DNA of 64,000 bases, taken from assembly GCF_001420005.1 (NCBI RefSeq), contig NZ_LJAK01000002.1:248001-312000 (forward strand), in the 5' to 3' direction. The notes under the pieces are model-generated. The model was given only the letters and a program-made list of their open reading frames with translations. It did no database searches and was not told where the DNA came from. Positions within the stretch are counted from its first letter, which is position 1. Every line of letters starts with the position of its first letter. The position numbers and the translations under genes are program-made. Source of the DNA: Loktanella sp. 3ANDIMAR09 (lineage in GTDB: Bacteria; Pseudomonadota; Alphaproteobacteria; Rhodobacterales; Rhodobacteraceae). This document shows positions 55,443 to 64,000 of the stretch, one piece after another.

Positions 55443-56849
55443 TTAGCAGCTGTAGTACAGCTTGTATTCGACCGGGTGCGGCGTGTGCTCGACCTGGTAG
55501 ACCTCTTCCCACTTGAGGGCCATGTAGCCTTCGAGCTGGGATTTGGTGAACACGTCGCCTTGCAGCAGGAAGTCGTGATCGGCCTCGAGCGATTCCAAGG
55601 CTTCGCGCAGCGAGCCGCAGACCGTCGGGATGGCGGCCAGTTCTTCGGGCGGCAGGTCGTAGAGGTCCTTGTCCGAGGAGGGGCCGGGGTCGATCTTGTT
55701 CTTGATGCCGTCAAGACCGGCCATCAGCAGGGCCGCAAAGCACAGGTAGGGGTTTGCCGCGGGATCGGGGAAACGTGCCTCGACGCGCTTGGCTTTGGGG
55801 GATTCGGACCACGGGATACGGACACAACCCGAACGGTTACGGGCGGAATACGCGCGCAGAACCGGGGCTTCGAAGCCGGGGATCAGACGCTTGTAGCTGT
55901 TCGTGGAGGGGTTCGTGATCGCGTTCAGCGCCTTGGCATGCTTGAGGATGCCGCCGATGAAATACAGGGCCTCCTGGCTGAGGTCGGCGTATTTGTCGCC
56001 GGCGAACAGGGGCTTGCCGTCTTTCCAGATCGACATGTTCACGTGCATGCCAGTGCCGTTGTCGCCTGCGATCGGCTTGGGCATGAAGGTTGCCGACTTG
56101 CCGTAGGCTTGGGCCACGTTGTGGATGACGTACTTGTATTTCTGCAGCTCATCGGCCTGGTGCGTCAGCGTGCCGAAGATCAGACCCAGCTCGTGCTGGC
56201 AGGAGGCCACTTCGTGGTGGTGCTTGTCGACCTTCATGCCCATGCGTTTCATGGTGGTCAGCATCTCGCCACGCATGTCCTGCGCGTCATCGATCGGGTT
56301 GACCGGGAAGTAGCCGCCCTTGACGCCGGGACGATGGCCGGTGTTGCCCATTTCGTATTCGGTGTCGGTGTTCCAGGCACCGTCGATTGCATCGACCTGG
56401 AAAGATACCTTGTTCATGGCGACCGAGTAGCGCACGTCGTCAAAGACGAAGAATTCAGCCTCGGGACCGCAGTAGAAGGTGTCACCGATGCCGCTGGACT
56501 TGAGGTAGGCCTCTGCCTTTTGGGCGGTGCCGCGCGGGTCGCGGTCGTAGGGTTCCATCGTGTCCGGCTCGACGATGGAGCAATGCAGACAGATGGTTTT
56601 TTCAGCGTAGAAGGGGTCGACATAGGCCGTTGCCGTGTCGGGCATCAGTTTCATGTCGGACTGGTCAATCGATTTCCAGCCGGCGATGGAGGAGCCATCG
56701 AACATGAAGCCTTCTTCGAGGAAGTCTTCGTCGACCAGATCAGACACGATGGTGACGTGCTGCAGCTTGCCCTTGGGATCGGTGAAGCGGATGTCGACGT
56801 AGTCGGCTTCCTCGTCCTTCATCATTTTCAGAAAGTCTTTGGTGCTCAT
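55443..56849 (-). CDS. glnA: Glutamine synthetase type I
   Basis: 468 residues. Full-length GSI-beta: [38 protein letters not shown] (ammonia/ATP region), [14 protein letters not shown] and the adenylylation Tyr in DLYDLPPEE. Makes glutamine from glutamate and ammonium; activity controlled by GlnE through PII. 30 bases after the PII gene in the standard order. Confidence 0.95.
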   Translation of the reverse strand: MSTKDFLKMMKDEEADYVDIRFTDPKGKLQHVTIVSDLVDEDFLEEGFMFDGSSIAGWKSIDQSDMKLMPDTATAYVDPFYAEKTICLHCSIVEPDTMEPYDRDPRGTAQKAEAYLKSSGIGDTFYCGPEAEFFVFDDVRYSVAMNKVSFQVDAIDGAWNTDTEYEMGNTGHRPGVKGGYFPVNPIDDAQDMRGEMLTTMKRMGMKVDKHHHEVASCQHELGLIFGTLTHQADELQKYKYVIHNVAQAYGKSATFMPKPIAGDNGTGMHVNMSIWKDGKPLFAGDKYADLSQEALYFIGGILKHAKALNAITNPSTNSYKRLIPGFEAPVLRAYSARNRSGCVRIPWSESPKAKRVEARFPDPAANPYLCFAALLMAGLDGIKNKIDPGPSSDKDLYDLPPEELAAIPTVCGSLREALESLEADHDFLLQGDVFTKSQLEGYMALKWEEVYQVEHTPHPVEYKLYYSC

Positions 56850-56879
56850 GAGCTGTCCTTTCGGTTCGTGTCTTATAGT

Positions 56880-57557
<678 letters not shown>

Positions 57558-58025
57558 TCAGACGGCGGCGGATGCCATTTCGATGCCGTCAGCATAGAGA
57601 ATATGCTGGCGATCGAAGGTAAGTGTGTAGGTCGTCATTTTCTGTGCGGCCTGCGGTGCGAGGTATTCGCCGTCAACCAGGCGGGCGGCCTCGATGTTGG
57701 CGGTCTGGGTTCCGAACAATGCCTCGGCACGCCAGTCGCGAATGTGCAGAATCGTGTTGGGCGTCACCATCATGTCGCGGTCGGGGCGTGTGTGGCCCAG
57801 TGAACCCGCCTTGATGCGGATCGGCGCGATTTTCTGGGTCGCGACGTCGATTTTGCGCAGGATCGCCATGCCACTGTCACGGGTGATGATGCGCATGCCC
57901 GGTTCGAGGTGTTCGACGGGCATTTCGCCTTCCATCGTCATGATGGTTGTGCCGGCGCAAACGCCTGCGTTGAGTTTAGCTTTCTTGGGCGCAGCAACGC
58001 TGCGTTCGATCGTCTTGGTCTGCAT
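57558..58025 (-). CDS. Stand-alone Hint-domain protein
   Basis: 155 residues. After a 20-residue Lys-rich leader comes a Hedgehog/intein-type Hint domain: the start Cys in GVCAGTTIMTMEGEMPVEHL, IITRDSGMAILRKI, the MMVTPNTILHI block and a HILYADGIEMAS end. No N- or C-extein or toxin domain is attached. Hint modules in this group are usually at the end of large RTX-type proteins; a free version is common in Rhodobacteraceae but its function is unknown. Confidence 0.75.
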   Translation of the reverse strand: MQTKTIERSVAAPKKAKLNAGVCAGTTIMTMEGEMPVEHLEPGMRIITRDSGMAILRKIDVATQKIAPIRIKAGSLGHTRPDRDMMVTPNTILHIRDWRAEALFGTQTANIEAARLVDGEYLAPQAAQKMTTYTLTFDRQHILYADGIEMASAAV

Positions 58026-58166
58026 GGCGTTTTTCCCGCTCTAGCTTGTGTCTGCCTCAATAGTTCTTTCACAACTAAGGCAAGATTCTGGCACAGTCAT
58101 GCTTTTTCTGGGATGCTTTTTATTCTCGCATCCCCCTGTGACCTTTGTTAGACAGCCGCCAAACAC

Positions 58167-58190
58167 CGGGGGCGCGGAAACGTGCCCCCG
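58167..58190. other. Stable GAAA-tetraloop hairpin directly upstream of tRNA-Leu
   Basis: A 10-base-pair stem (CGGGGGC/GCCCCCG plus inner pairs with one G-U) closed by GAAA, ending 7 bases before the tRNA. No T tract. Possibly a processing or termination element. Confidence 0.5.
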
Positions 58191-58197
58191 TAACAAT

Positions 58198-58282
58198 GCG
58201 GGTGTGGCGGAATTGGTAGACGCACCAGATTTAGGTTCTGGCGCCGCAAGGCGTGGGGGTTCAAGTCCCTTCACCCGCACCA
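58198..58282 (+). tRNA. tRNA-Leu (anticodon UAG)
   Basis: 85 bases with encoded CCA. Acceptor GCGGGTG pairs with CACCCGC; the anticodon stem CCAGA/TCTGG encloses TTTAGGT, giving anticodon TAG; the class II long variable arm (GCGCCGCAAGGCGT) and T loop GGTTCAAGTCC are typical of tRNA-Leu. Confidence 0.95.
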
Positions 58283-58307
58283 TATTCGAATGAAAGAAGG
58301 ACATTCC

Positions 58308-59642
58308 ATGCAGGTCAACGAGACCCTGAACGACGGCCTCAAGCGCGGCTATACCATCACTGTCACAGCGGCAGAGCTGGATGCAAAAGTTGTCGAGAAG
58401 CTGGAAGAAGCGCGCCCTGGCGTGGAAATGAAGGGTTTTCGCAAAGGTAAGGTGCCGATGGCCCTGTTGCGCAAACAGTTCGGTCCGCGCCTGATGGGCG
58501 AAGCCATGCAGGACAGCATCGATGGTGCCCTGCGCGACCACCTGGACAGCACCGGCGATCGTCCGGCTGCACAGCCCGAAATGAAGATGTCCAATCCGGA
58601 CTGGAAAGAGGGCGACGACGTTGTTGTCGAAGTGTCCTACGAGGCGCTGCCCGATGTGCCGGACACCGATTTTTCCGCGATCAAACTGGAAAAGCTAATC
58701 GTGAAGGCAGATGATTCTGCTGTCGAAGAAGCACTGAACAACCTGGCAGAGAGCCCGCAGGCCCAGACGTTCGAGAAAAAGAACGGTCTGTCCAAGGACG
58801 GCTATCAGGTGGTGATCGATTTCGTCGGCAAGATCGACGGCGAGGCATTCGACGGCGGCTCGGCCGAAGATTACCCGCTGGTGCTGGGGTCCAACTCCTT
58901 TATCCCCGGTTTCGAGGAACAGCTGCTGAAAACCAAGGCTGGTGAGGAAAAGGCCGTGACGGTCAATTTCCCCGATGATTATCAGGCAGAGCATCTGGCC
59001 GGCAAGGAAGCCGTGTTCGATGTGACCGTCAAAGAAGTCCGCGAGCCCGTCACGCCGGAATTGAACGACGAGCTGGCCAAGAAGTTCGGTGCCGAGGATC
59101 TGGAGGCCCTGAAGGGTCAGATCCGTGATCGTCTGGAAGCCGAATATCAGGGTGCATCACGTGCCGTTGCCAAGCGCAAGTTGCTGGACGAGCTGGACAC
59201 GGCCGTCGATTTCGAACTGCCCCCCAGCCTGGTCGATGCCGAAGCCGGTCAGATCGCCCACCAGCTGTGGCATGAGGAAAACCCCGACGTCCAGGGCCAT
59301 GACCACCCCGAGATCAACCCGACCGAAGAGCATATCACGCTGGCCAAGCGTCGCGTAAAGCTGGGTCTGTTGCTGGCCGATATCGGCCAGAAGGCAGAGA
59401 TCAAGGTCACGGATCAGGAAATGACGCAGGCGATCATGAACCAGGCGCGTCAGTACCCGGGTCAAGAGCGTCAGTTCTTTGAATTTGTGCAGCAGAACGC
59501 ACAGTTCCGCCAGCAGCTGCAGGCGCCGCTGTTCGAGGATAAGGTCGTCGATCATATCCTTGAAAAAGCAGATGTGAGCGAGAAGGAAGTCAGCAAGGAC
59601 GACCTTCAGAAAGCAGTCGAAGCGATGGAAGCCGAAGACTGA
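58308..59642 (+). CDS. tig: Trigger factor
   Basis: 444 residues from ATG 58308 (GAAGG 7 bases upstream; [13 protein letters not shown] family start). Ribosome-binding domain with [19 protein letters not shown], PPIase domain (about 150-245) with [14 protein letters not shown], and a long helical C-terminal chaperone domain. Ribosome-associated chaperone. 25 bases after the tRNA. Confidence 0.94.
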   Translation: MQVNETLNDGLKRGYTITVTAAELDAKVVEKLEEARPGVEMKGFRKGKVPMALLRKQFGPRLMGEAMQDSIDGALRDHLDSTGDRPAAQPEMKMSNPDWKEGDDVVVEVSYEALPDVPDTDFSAIKLEKLIVKADDSAVEEALNNLAESPQAQTFEKKNGLSKDGYQVVIDFVGKIDGEAFDGGSAEDYPLVLGSNSFIPGFEEQLLKTKAGEEKAVTVNFPDDYQAEHLAGKEAVFDVTVKEVREPVTPELNDELAKKFGAEDLEALKGQIRDRLEAEYQGASRAVAKRKLLDELDTAVDFELPPSLVDAEAGQIAHQLWHEENPDVQGHDHPEINPTEEHITLAKRRVKLGLLLADIGQKAEIKVTDQEMTQAIMNQARQYPGQERQFFEFVQQNAQFRQQLQAPLFEDKVVDHILEKADVSEKEVSKDDLQKAVEAMEAED

Positions 59643-59664
59643 TCCAAAGGATCAACATTGTTTG

Positions 59665-59692
59665 AAATGGCGCCCCTCGGGGCGCCATTTTT
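59665..59692 (+). terminator. Terminator of tig
   Basis: AAATGGCGCCCC pairs with GGGGCGCCATTT across TC, followed by TT; 23 bases after the tig stop. Confidence 0.85.
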
Positions 59693-59784
59693 CGTTGTGG
59701 CCTTGTCCAAACGTTTGGAAGCCCCACATTATTTACAGAGGGGGCATGCGCGCATGCTACCAGTTGGGACGAGTTTACCCCGTG

Positions 59785-60270
59785 CGGAAAACATTGAAAT
59801 TCGCGTTGATCCTGAGTGGTCTGATGTTCAGCGGTCTACCGTTGGCAGCGCAAGCCTGTCCGAACCCGGATATGGCGTCGTTCACGCAGTTGACCGAAAG
59901 TGGCGTCAGTCTGCGCCGCGGGAAATCCGTTCGGATGACGGCGGGGGGGATGCGCCCGTTGGGCGATTGCCCGCAGGCCAGCGTCGCGCGCGGCAGCGAT
60001 TCCCATTTTACCGATGCACCAACCTTTGAATTGAACTTGGTCGGCATGATGGGGCTGGCACTGCAGATGAGCGCGGACACCGGATGCGCGCGCGATATGC
60101 TGGTCCAGACGGCCGATGGGTCGTGGTATTATCGTGGACCGGGACTGAATGGATTCATGCCGCCGATGATGTTGTCCAACCCCGGCACGGGCGCGCTCAA
60201 GGTCTGGATCGGCACCCAAGACGACCGCAGTTGCCGGGTGCGCATGGAATTTCTGACTTTGCTGCGATGA
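59785..60270 (+). CDS. Uncharacterised exported cysteine-containing protein
   Basis: 161 residues if started at GTG 59785, which gives an immediate signal peptide RKTLKFALILSGLMFSGLPLA with cleavage before QACPNPD. An ATG 13 codons upstream is possible but has poorly spaced ribosome signals. The mature part has four Cys (ACPNP, DCPQA, GCARD, RSCRV), suggesting two disulfides in the periplasm. Family not recognised. Confidence 0.6.
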   Translation, partial: RKTLKFALILSGLMFSGLPLAAQACPNPDMASFTQLTESGVSLRRGKSVRMTAGGMRPLGDCPQASVARGSDSHFTDAPTFELNLVGMMGLALQMSADTGCARDMLVQTADGSWYYRGPGLNGFMPPMMLSNPGTGALKVWIGTQDDRSCRVRMEFLTLLR

Positions 60271-60283
60271 AAACCGCAAAAAA

Positions 60284-60317
60284 ATAAAGGCCGGATCATT
60301 GCTGATCCGGCCTTTAT
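60284..60317. terminator. Bidirectional terminator next to rplI
   Basis: ATAAAGGCCGGATC pairs perfectly with its complement across a 6-base loop; preceded by an A run, giving a T run on the minus strand for the rpsF-rpsR-rplI operon. Confidence 0.85.
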
Positions 60318-60364
60318 CGTCGTGATGGCCGCCAACCCGAAAAGGGGCGGGCGTCTTATTTTTA

Positions 60365-60970
60365 TCAGGCGTTGTCGGATGCGCGGGGCGCGTCGTCGCC
60401 GTCGTCGTCGGATGCGGCAGAGCCGAGATCGTCGAACAGTTCCTGGATTTCGAATTCAGCTGCTGCTTCTTCTTCGGCGGCCAGTTCCTGAATGGATTTG
60501 CCAGCGGCCTGAAGCTGTGCTTCTTCGGCGGAACGTGCGACGTTCAGGGTGATCGTTGCCTCGACCTCGGGGTGCAGGTTCAGCGTCACATCGTGCAGAC
60601 CCAGATCCTTGATCGGACCTTGCAGCACGACCTGATTGCGGTCGACCTTGTAACCGTCGGCGGCAGCAGCATCGGCCACGTCACGCGGTGTGACGGACCC
60701 ATAGAGCGAGCCGGCGTCGGAAGCGGAACGAATCACGATGAACTGCTTGCCGTCGATCTTGTCGGCCTCGGCCTGTGCGGCAGCGCGTGTTTCAGCGTTG
60801 CGTGCCTCGAGTGCGGCCTTTTCGGCCTCAAAGCGAGCGAGGTTTGCAGCGTTGACGCGCAGCGCCTTTTTCTGCGGCAGCAGGTAGTTGCGCGCATAGC
60901 CTTCCTTGACAGAGACGACTTCGCCCATGTTGCCCAGCTTTGCGACGCGTTCGAGAAGAATGATGTCCAT
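60365..60970 (-). CDS. rplI: 50S ribosomal protein L9
   Basis: 201 residues. [21 protein letters not shown] and [14 protein letters not shown] are the conserved N-terminal fold; connecting helix and C-domain follow. It has an alphaproteobacterial acidic C-terminal extension (about 50 residues beyond E. coli L9) ending in a run of Asp. Last gene of rpsF-rpsR-rplI. Confidence 0.94.
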   Translation of the reverse strand: MDIILLERVAKLGNMGEVVSVKEGYARNYLLPQKKALRVNAANLARFEAEKAALEARNAETRAAAQAEADKIDGKQFIVIRSASDAGSLYGSVTPRDVADAAAADGYKVDRNQVVLQGPIKDLGLHDVTLNLHPEVEATITLNVARSAEEAQLQAAGKSIQELAAEEEAAAEFEIQELFDDLGSAASDDDGDDAPRASDNA

Positions 60971-60981
60971 GATGCGGGTCC

Positions 60982-61209
60982 TTACTTCACTGCGTAGGGC
61001 AGAAGGGCGAGGAACCGTGCACGCTTGATCGCCTGGGCGAGCTTGCGCTGGTTCTTGGCGCCGACGGCGGTGATGCGGGCAGGCACGATCTTGCCGCGCT
61101 CGGAGATGTAGCGCTGCAGGGTGCGGGTGTCTTTGTAGTCGATCGCAGGAGCGTTTTCGCCCTCAAACGGATCGGACTTGCGACGACGGAAAAACGGTTT
61201 GGTAGCCAT
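60982..61209 (-). CDS. rpsR: 30S ribosomal protein S18
   Basis: 75 residues with [40 protein letters not shown] split across the canonical S18 core, ending [14 protein letters not shown]. Pairs with S6 in the 30S platform. Confidence 0.95.
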   Translation of the reverse strand: MATKPFFRRRKSDPFEGENAPAIDYKDTRTLQRYISERGKIVPARITAVGAKNQRKLAQAIKRARFLALLPYAVK

Positions 61210-61231
61210 GTCTTACAATCCTTTTGTGAAG

Positions 61232-61585
61232 TTAGCGGCGCTCGCGACGGCTGTCGCGTTCGTCACGTTTCTGCATTTGGACCGACGGGCCGTCCTCGTG
61301 TGCGTCGACCTTGATCGTCAGAACGCGCATGACGTCTTCATGCAGGCGCATCAGGCGTTCCATCTCTTGCACGGCGGCCGCGGGGGCGTCGGTGCGCAGA
61401 TAGGCGTAGTGGCCCTTGCGGTTCTTGTTGATCTTGTAGGCCATGGTCTTGACGCCCCAGTATTCGGAGTCGACCAGCTTGCCTTCGTTGTCGGACAGGA
61501 CTGTCCCGAAGTGTTCGATCAGGGCTTCGGCTTGCGTGTTGGACAAGTCCTGACGCGCAATCATCACATGCTCATACAGCGGCAT
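61232..61585 (-). CDS. rpsF: 30S ribosomal protein S6
   Basis: 117 residues from ATG 61585 (MPLYEHVMIARQDLS), with AAGGA 5 bases upstream; an upstream in-frame ATG would add 10 unrelated residues. YWGVKTMAYKINKNRKGHY is diagnostic. Charged Arg/Asp tail. First gene of the operon, with a structured leader. Confidence 0.94.
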   Translation of the reverse strand: MPLYEHVMIARQDLSNTQAEALIEHFGTVLSDNEGKLVDSEYWGVKTMAYKINKNRKGHYAYLRTDAPAAAVQEMERLMRLHEDVMRVLTIKVDAHEDGPSVQMQKRDERDSRRERR

Positions 61586-61616
61586 GGTATTCCTTACATG
61601 TTCGGCGCACTTCAAA

Positions 61617-61647
61617 GACCGGGTGGTTCCACTTCCGCGTCCCGGTC
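61617..61647 (-). promoter_or_regulatory. Hairpin in the rpsF leader, candidate S6:S18 autoregulatory element
   Basis: On the minus strand GACCGG and CCGGTC pair around a one-sided bulge and a GTG-GAAC-CAC hairpin, 32-62 bases before the rpsF ATG. Many bacteria control this operon through an S6:S18-binding leader motif; I cannot confirm the consensus here. Confidence 0.4.
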
Positions 61648-61841
61648 ACGAGAGGCTGCGCAGGTCAAAAGTCGCGCGGAAGTCCGGCGCTTATACACGG
61701 GGACGGGCAGGGCGCAAGCCTGTGTACATATAGTGGCACCGGTCATGCAGAATCCCCGAATTAACGATTATTGGTCACCGTTTTGCCCAAGTCCGGTTGC
61801 ACGACGAAAAGCGGACCGTAACCACCCCTCAAGGAGTACAG

Positions 61842-62435
61842 ATGAGCGATCTTGCAACTGACCGGCGTGAGGTGGTGCGTATCCGCGGATGGATGCCCGA
61901 CGGGCTCGTGCCCATGAGCAGTAGCGGATTTGACGTCGAAGAGTCGTTCTGGGGCTATACGATATCGCATGCGGGCAGCCCGCGTCTGGCGTTGGTGCTC
62001 GTGCAATTCCTCGTGTTGCTGATCGGGGCATTTTGTGCGGCGTCAGGGATGACGTTGCTGTTGCTGTCACCTGTGTCGGATATCGTATTCCGGTCGCCGC
62101 TGATTTTCGGGTGTTTTGCGTTTTCGCTGCTGTTGATGTGGTATGCCACGCGCGGGCTGTCGTCACGCTATGAGATCGACACACATCGGTCGGAACTGCG
62201 GCGCGTGGTTCTGAACCGCACCGGATTGCTGACGATCCAGGCGCAGTATAGTTTCGACAGTATTGCAAACGTCTACGTCGAAGCCGTGAACGACCAGACA
62301 TCGCGGCTGTGTGTGCGTTTCCGCAATGGTCCCGGTCGCATCGTTGTCGCCAGCGGCACGCCCGAGGATCTGGAACCTTTGTCTGTGCGACTGCGTCGCG
62401 ACATGGTGCTGGGCGTGGTGCAACGGAACCCGTGA
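61842..62435 (+). CDS. Uncharacterised two-span membrane protein
   Basis: 197 residues from ATG 61842 with AAGGAG 5 bases upstream. Two spans (about 48-72 and 80-98), then a soluble domain of about 95 residues with RYEIDTHRSELRRVV and NGPGRIVVASGTPEDLEPLSVRLR that looks like a PH-type beta barrel, similar to bPH-domain membrane proteins. Function unknown; 87 bases before yceI on the same strand. Confidence 0.7.
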   Translation: MSDLATDRREVVRIRGWMPDGLVPMSSSGFDVEESFWGYTISHAGSPRLALVLVQFLVLLIGAFCAASGMTLLLLSPVSDIVFRSPLIFGCFAFSLLLMWYATRGLSSRYEIDTHRSELRRVVLNRTGLLTIQAQYSFDSIANVYVEAVNDQTSRLCVRFRNGPGRIVVASGTPEDLEPLSVRLRRDMVLGVVQRNP

Positions 62436-62522
62436 ACATGGAGTGTTCAAAAATGTGAAATTGCTTTTCGTGGGGCAGATCACATTTATCGCCGTGCAGA
62501 CACATCAACACGGAGTACCACC

Positions 62523-63098
62523 ATGAAAACGATTTTCGGCACCGCCACCGCACTTGCCCTGCTGTCCACGCCCGTTCTGGCCGCACCTGCGCCCTACACG
62601 CTGGACGCAAGCCACAGCCAGGTTCTGTTCAGCTACGATCACTTGGGTTTTTCCACGACCTACGGCCTGTTTTCGGGCTTTGACGGCGAAATTTCCTTTG
62701 ATGCCGAAGACCCCGCTGCATCCAGCGTGTCGGTGTCGTTCCCGGTGCGCAGCATGATGACCGGCTGGGAAGCCCGTTTCGAGCATTTCATGTCTGAGGA
62801 TTTCTTTGGCGCCGCTGAAGACGACATGGTCACATTCACCTCGACCGCGATCGAAGTGACCGGTGAGAACACCGCACTGATCACCGGTGACCTGAGCATG
62901 AACGGCATCACCAAGGAAGTCGTTCTGGACACCGTCCTGAACCAGGCCGGTCAGCACCCGATGGCCGAGAAGGCATGGCTGGGCTTTGACGCGACAACAA
63001 CGTTGCTGCGGTCCGATTTCGAAGTCGGCGCATTCGCCCCCTTTGTCAGCGACGAAGTGCAGGTGATGATCTCGATCGAAGCTGAAGCTGCCGAATAA
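62523..63098 (+). CDS. YceI-family periplasmic lipid-binding protein
   Basis: 191 residues. Signal peptide MKTIFGTATALALLSTPVLA, then the YceI lipocalin-like fold: YTLDASHSQVLFSYDHLGFSTTYGLF, PVRSMMTGWEARFEHFMS, GDLSMNGITKEVVL and LGFDATTTLLRSDFEVGAF. Binds isoprenoid-type lipids in known members. Convergent with a cytochrome b561-YceI fusion. Confidence 0.88.
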   Translation: MKTIFGTATALALLSTPVLAAPAPYTLDASHSQVLFSYDHLGFSTTYGLFSGFDGEISFDAEDPAASSVSVSFPVRSMMTGWEARFEHFMSEDFFGAAEDDMVTFTSTAIEVTGENTALITGDLSMNGITKEVVLDTVLNQAGQHPMAEKAWLGFDATTTLLRSDFEVGAFAPFVSDEVQVMISIEAEAAE

Positions 63099-63122
63099 GC
63101 GGCGCACTGATCGACCGCACGA

Positions 63123-63157
63123 GGGCCGCGCCGGGGTATTCTGGCGCGGCCCTTTTT
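63123..63157 (+). terminator. Terminator of yceI
   Basis: GGGCCGCGCC pairs with GGCGCGGCCC over a 10-base loop, followed by TTTTT. Confidence 0.85.
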
Positions 63158-63184
63158 CCATGCGGTGGCCTGAACGGTCGATGC

Positions 63185-63227
63185 AAAACAAAGGGCCCGC
63201 TGCATGACGCAGCGGGCCCTTTGTTTT
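63185..63227. terminator. Very strong bidirectional terminator
   Basis: A perfect 19-base stem (AAAACAAAGGGCCCGCTGC and its complement) across ATGAC, between the convergent yceI and b561-YceI genes. Confidence 0.85.
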
Positions 63228-63250
63228 CACCGCGTGATGCGGGGTTTTCG

Positions 63251-64000
63251 TCAGTTGTTGCGTGTCGCGGTGAGGTCCATCGTGACGATCACGTCAAAAG
63301 CCAGATTGGATTCGCCTTCCATGCTTTCGCCGATATTGAATGTCTGGCGGTTCAGCGTGGTTTGCCCGGTAGCCGTGGCCGTGTCGCCGTCAAGCGTCAG
63401 CGAAAATGGCAGGGTGACGGGTGCCTCGATCCCCTTGAGCGTGAGTGTTCCGTCCGCGACATAGCTGCCGTCGTCCTGAACCGTGATGGGCGCTGCAAAG
63501 GTGGCTGTCGGGAAATTGGCCTGATTGAAAAAGTCAGGCCCCATGGCCTGATCCGTCACCGAGCCCAGCGTCAGTGACCCGATGGAGACCGTGACCTCGA
63601 CCGCGCCTGCATCCGCTGTGGCGTCGGGGTCAAAGGTGATGGATGCGGTCCAGTCGGCAAAGCTGCCTGTGACCTCGTCGCCCATCTGCACCACTGTGAT
63701 GCCAAGTGCTCCGTCCTGAACGGTCCAGTCCGATGCGACCTCGGCCAGTGCTTCGGTTGCGGGTGCCGCGGTTGTGCCTGCGGCCATGCCAGCGCCGACG
63801 CCTGCACCGATTGCCAGTGCAGCGGCGGCCAGCGCCGGAGCAGCGATTGGCGTGCGGTGATAGGCGACATCCGGCATCTGCGATTTCCCGAACCACATGC
63901 GGCGCAGGGTGGCGTCCTTGTCGATGAAATGATGTTTGAGCGCACCTGCGATATGCAGGGCAAGCGCGCCAATCAGCACCTTGGTCAGGATGATGTGCAT
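63251..64000 (-). CDS. Cytochrome b561-YceI fusion protein, 5' partial
   Basis: 249 residues visible; the frame runs off the right edge. The first about 38 residues are the end of a cytochrome b561 membrane domain (ILTKVLIGALALHIAGALKHHFIDKDATLRRMWFG, split by the window; two His typical of haem ligation/helix 4). An Ala/Gly-rich linker that includes a single span follows, then a YceI domain (about 85-249: GSFADWTASITFDPD, FPTATF, GTLTLKGIEAPVTLPFSL). Such fusions are membrane redox proteins with a periplasmic quinone/lipid-binding module. Paralogous YceI domain to the free yceI next door. Confidence 0.85.
   Translation of the reverse strand: MHIILTKVLIGALALHIAGALKHHFIDKDATLRRMWFGKSQMPDVAYHRTPIAAPALAAAALAIGAGVGAGMAAGTTAAPATEALAEVASDWTVQDGALGITVVQMGDEVTGSFADWTASITFDPDATADAGAVEVTVSIGSLTLGSVTDQAMGPDFFNQANFPTATFAAPITVQDDGSYVADGTLTLKGIEAPVTLPFSLTLDGDTATATGQTTLNRQTFNIGESMEGESNLAFDVIVTMDLTATRNN

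Noticed and set aside
58089-58103. TGGCAC-like sigma-54 promoter upstream of tRNA-Leu
   Set aside because: The distance to the GC element is one base short of the strict -24/-12 spacing, and a tRNA is not expected to use sigma-54.

Overview
This is a high-GC alphaproteobacterial chromosome segment, most likely from a marine Rhodobacteraceae (Roseobacter-group) strain. The support is the gene order dusB(nifR3)-ntrBCYX-trkAH-hfq-hflX, the lipid A/envelope run using LpxI rather than LpxH, a fused IspDF enzyme, Rhodobacteraceae-type DUF6456 and DUF6477 proteins, and dense ATGA/TTGA translational overlaps. Nearly all of the window is core chromosome. I see no prophage, insertion sequence, CRISPR array or rRNA; one tRNA-Leu(UAG) is present.

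Layout. 1-2.5 kb: an LpxD-family acyltransferase (5' end cut off) with its own acyl carrier protein and ketosynthase. 2.5-7 kb: an IalB-family periplasmic protein, a HerA-like ATPase, a methyltransferase and a CNNM/CorC transporter-like protein. 7-12.8 kb: xerD in an operon with two uncharacterised proteins, divergent from aroK-aroB; then ssb, a lytic transglycosylase and a DUF2254 membrane protein. 14-16.8 kb: an orphan peptide-type ABC binding protein with an AraC regulator. 16.9-29.9 kb: miaA, divergent from the long run pyrH-frr-uppS-cdsA-dxr-rseP-(41-aa membrane peptide)-bamA-skp-fabZ-lpxA-lpxI-lpxB, which joins isoprenoid, phospholipid, outer-membrane protein and lipid A assembly. 30-34.3 kb: a FadL-type porin with an Ala/Gln repeat insert, a DMT transporter, a small monooxygenase and guaA. 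34.4-39.9 kb: an MttB-superfamily methyltransferase, DUF6477, a GafA-like DUF6456 regulator behind a perfect CtrA-type box, lipA, a 59-aa membrane protein, hpt and coq10. 39.9-43.3 kb: amtB and pncC-pgpA-ispDF. 43.5-55.2 kb: dusB-ntrB-ntrC-ntrY-ntrX-trkA-trkH-hfq-hflX. 55.4-58 kb: glnA-PII and a stand-alone Hint-domain protein. 58.2-64 kb: tRNA-Leu, tig, ribosomal proteins S6-S18-L9, two uncharacterised envelope proteins, a free YceI protein and the end of a cytochrome b561-YceI fusion.

How the parts fit. Nitrogen control is nearly complete here: PII, glutamine synthetase with its adenylylation Tyr, AmtB, NtrB/NtrC and NtrY/NtrX. Both response regulators lack the sigma-54 contact loop GAFTGA, so Rhodobacter-type control through sigma-70 polymerase is likely. 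The most interesting locus is the GafA-like protein at 36.5 kb. Its N-terminal HTH, its C-terminal sigma-region-4-like end and the upstream TTAA-N7-TTAA box fit the CtrA-controlled activator of gene transfer agent production. Other signals to follow up are the relocated lpxD-ACP-ketosynthase set, an alternative-pairing RNA structure beside the PII gene, the Ala/Gln repeats in the FadL protein and several sub-60-residue membrane proteins.
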